DNA from: Bacillota bacterium
GTDB taxonomy: Bacteria > Bacillota > Clostridia > Peptostreptococcales > Anaerovoracaceae
DNA: 64,000 bases
NCBI GenBank assembly: GCA_029101005.1
Contig: JAQXQE010000017.1
Location: forward strand, 16,803 to 80,802
Reading direction: 5' to 3'
Positions 63,798 through 64,000 of the stretch are shown here, one piece after another (within the stretch, counting starts at the first letter, position 1; every line of letters starts with the position of its first letter). Under the pieces are notes generated by a model. It searched no databases. It was not told the origin of the DNA and saw only the letters and a program-made list of their open reading frames with translations. Made by a program: the position numbers and the translations under genes.

Positions 63798-63831
63798 AAT
63801 CGACACTACTATGTGTAGTGTCGATTTTTTC
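63798..63831 (+). terminator. Strong intrinsic terminator
   Basis: AATCGACACTAC / TATGT / GTAGTGTCGATT, a perfect 12-bp stem followed by TTTT. Confidence 0.95.
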
Positions 63832-63872
63832 GTACAAAAATAAATTATTTCTCAGATGCATCGTAAGCGATT

Positions 63873-63898
63873 AAAAAGACGGTGCCTTGAACACCGTC
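63873..63898 (-). terminator. Minus-strand terminator for the right-edge gene
   Basis: Read on the minus strand: GACGGTG / TTCAAGG / CACCGTC followed by TTTTTAA, about 28 bases after the stop of the truncated gene. Confidence 0.8.
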
Positions 63899-63925
63899 CT
63901 GAGTGATATACAATTTGAATTTGGC

Positions 63926-64000
63926 TTATGCCTTGCATTCTTCCTGCATGAACTCTGACCATGGCATCAGCTCGTCCAGGTGTTCTGTCGAGTGATCCCA
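63926..64000 (-). CDS. C-terminal fragment, candidate IS66-type transposase (cut by window edge)
   Basis: The last 24 codons plus stop of a minus-strand gene whose start lies beyond base 64000, too short for the ORF track. The tail reads HLDELMPWSEFMQEEC, which resembles the C-terminal LMPWS…C ending of IS66 transposases, but so short a match is weak. It is followed by its own terminator, supporting a real gene end. Confidence 0.45.
   Translation of the reverse strand, partial: WDHSTEHLDELMPWSEFMQEECKA

Noticed and set aside
1-64000. CRISPR arrays, tRNA or rRNA genes, prophage or toxin-antitoxin modules
   Set aside because: None found by eye in the intergenic regions, which are short and filled by promoters, leaders and terminators.

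Overview
The window is 64 kb of chromosomal core from a low-to-moderate GC Firmicute, most likely an anaerobic member of the Clostridia. The gene order fits this (rpmI-rplT, nrdR, radC, rny, frr-uppS-cdsA-dxr-rseP-ispG-polC, rimP-nusA-rnpM-infB-rbfA-nrnA-truB-ribF-rpsO-pnp, plsX-rnc-smc-ftsY-der-plsY/gpsA), as do PolC, RNase Y, MurT/GatD-type genes and heavy use of AGA for Arg. A family XIII/Anaerovoracaceae-like organism is my guess from general impression only. Nearly everything is on the + strand. The exceptions are two small minus-strand genes and a probable transposase tail at the right edge.

Layout. 1-0.8 kb: ribosomal proteins L35 and L20 and a small membrane ORF. 1-3.9 kb: membrane-anchored trigger-factor-like foldase, nrdR, cmk, a membrane protein. 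3.9-6.9 kb: radC, a MinD-like ATPase and a non-canonical MurE-like ligase. 7-11 kb: rny, cysteine desulfurase, thiI. 11-22.5 kb: thrS, pyrH, frr, uppS, cdsA, dxr, rseP, ispG, polC. 22.5-25.5 kb: a two-gene corrinoid methyltransferase system. 25.6-28.1 kb: zinc-type ArsR repressor, small HMA chaperone and P-type efflux ATPase. 28.2-40.2 kb: the large translation and RNA operon from rimP to pnp, interrupted by a cytidylate-kinase-like gene and a minus-strand Cys-cluster protein. 40.3-44.5 kb: DUF2207 protein, ppk1, a small membrane protein. 44.7-60 kb: ileS, rlmN, plsX, rnc, smc, ftsY, der, a plsY-gpsA fusion, miaB, cls. 61-63.8 kb: a MurT/GatD-like pair and an M50 protease.

The genes serve a few linked jobs. 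Lipid and envelope synthesis: plsX, plsY-gpsA, cdsA, cls, uppS, dxr, ispG and the Mur ligases. Translation and RNA turnover: initiation factor, rRNA and tRNA modification enzymes, RNase Y, RNase III, PNPase. Chromosome handling: polC, smc, radC.

There is no phage, CRISPR array or large foreign island. The interest lies in altered core proteins: a PlsY-GpsA fusion; a MurT/GatD-like pair whose GatD lacks the catalytic Cys and His; a MurE-like ligase without the DNPR motif; a PolC with no inserted exonuclease domain; an IleRS2 with a GxHH signature; a ThrRS without its TGS domain; and a corrinoid system that seems to move methyl groups from an unknown donor to homocysteine. All calls were made by eye without database searches.
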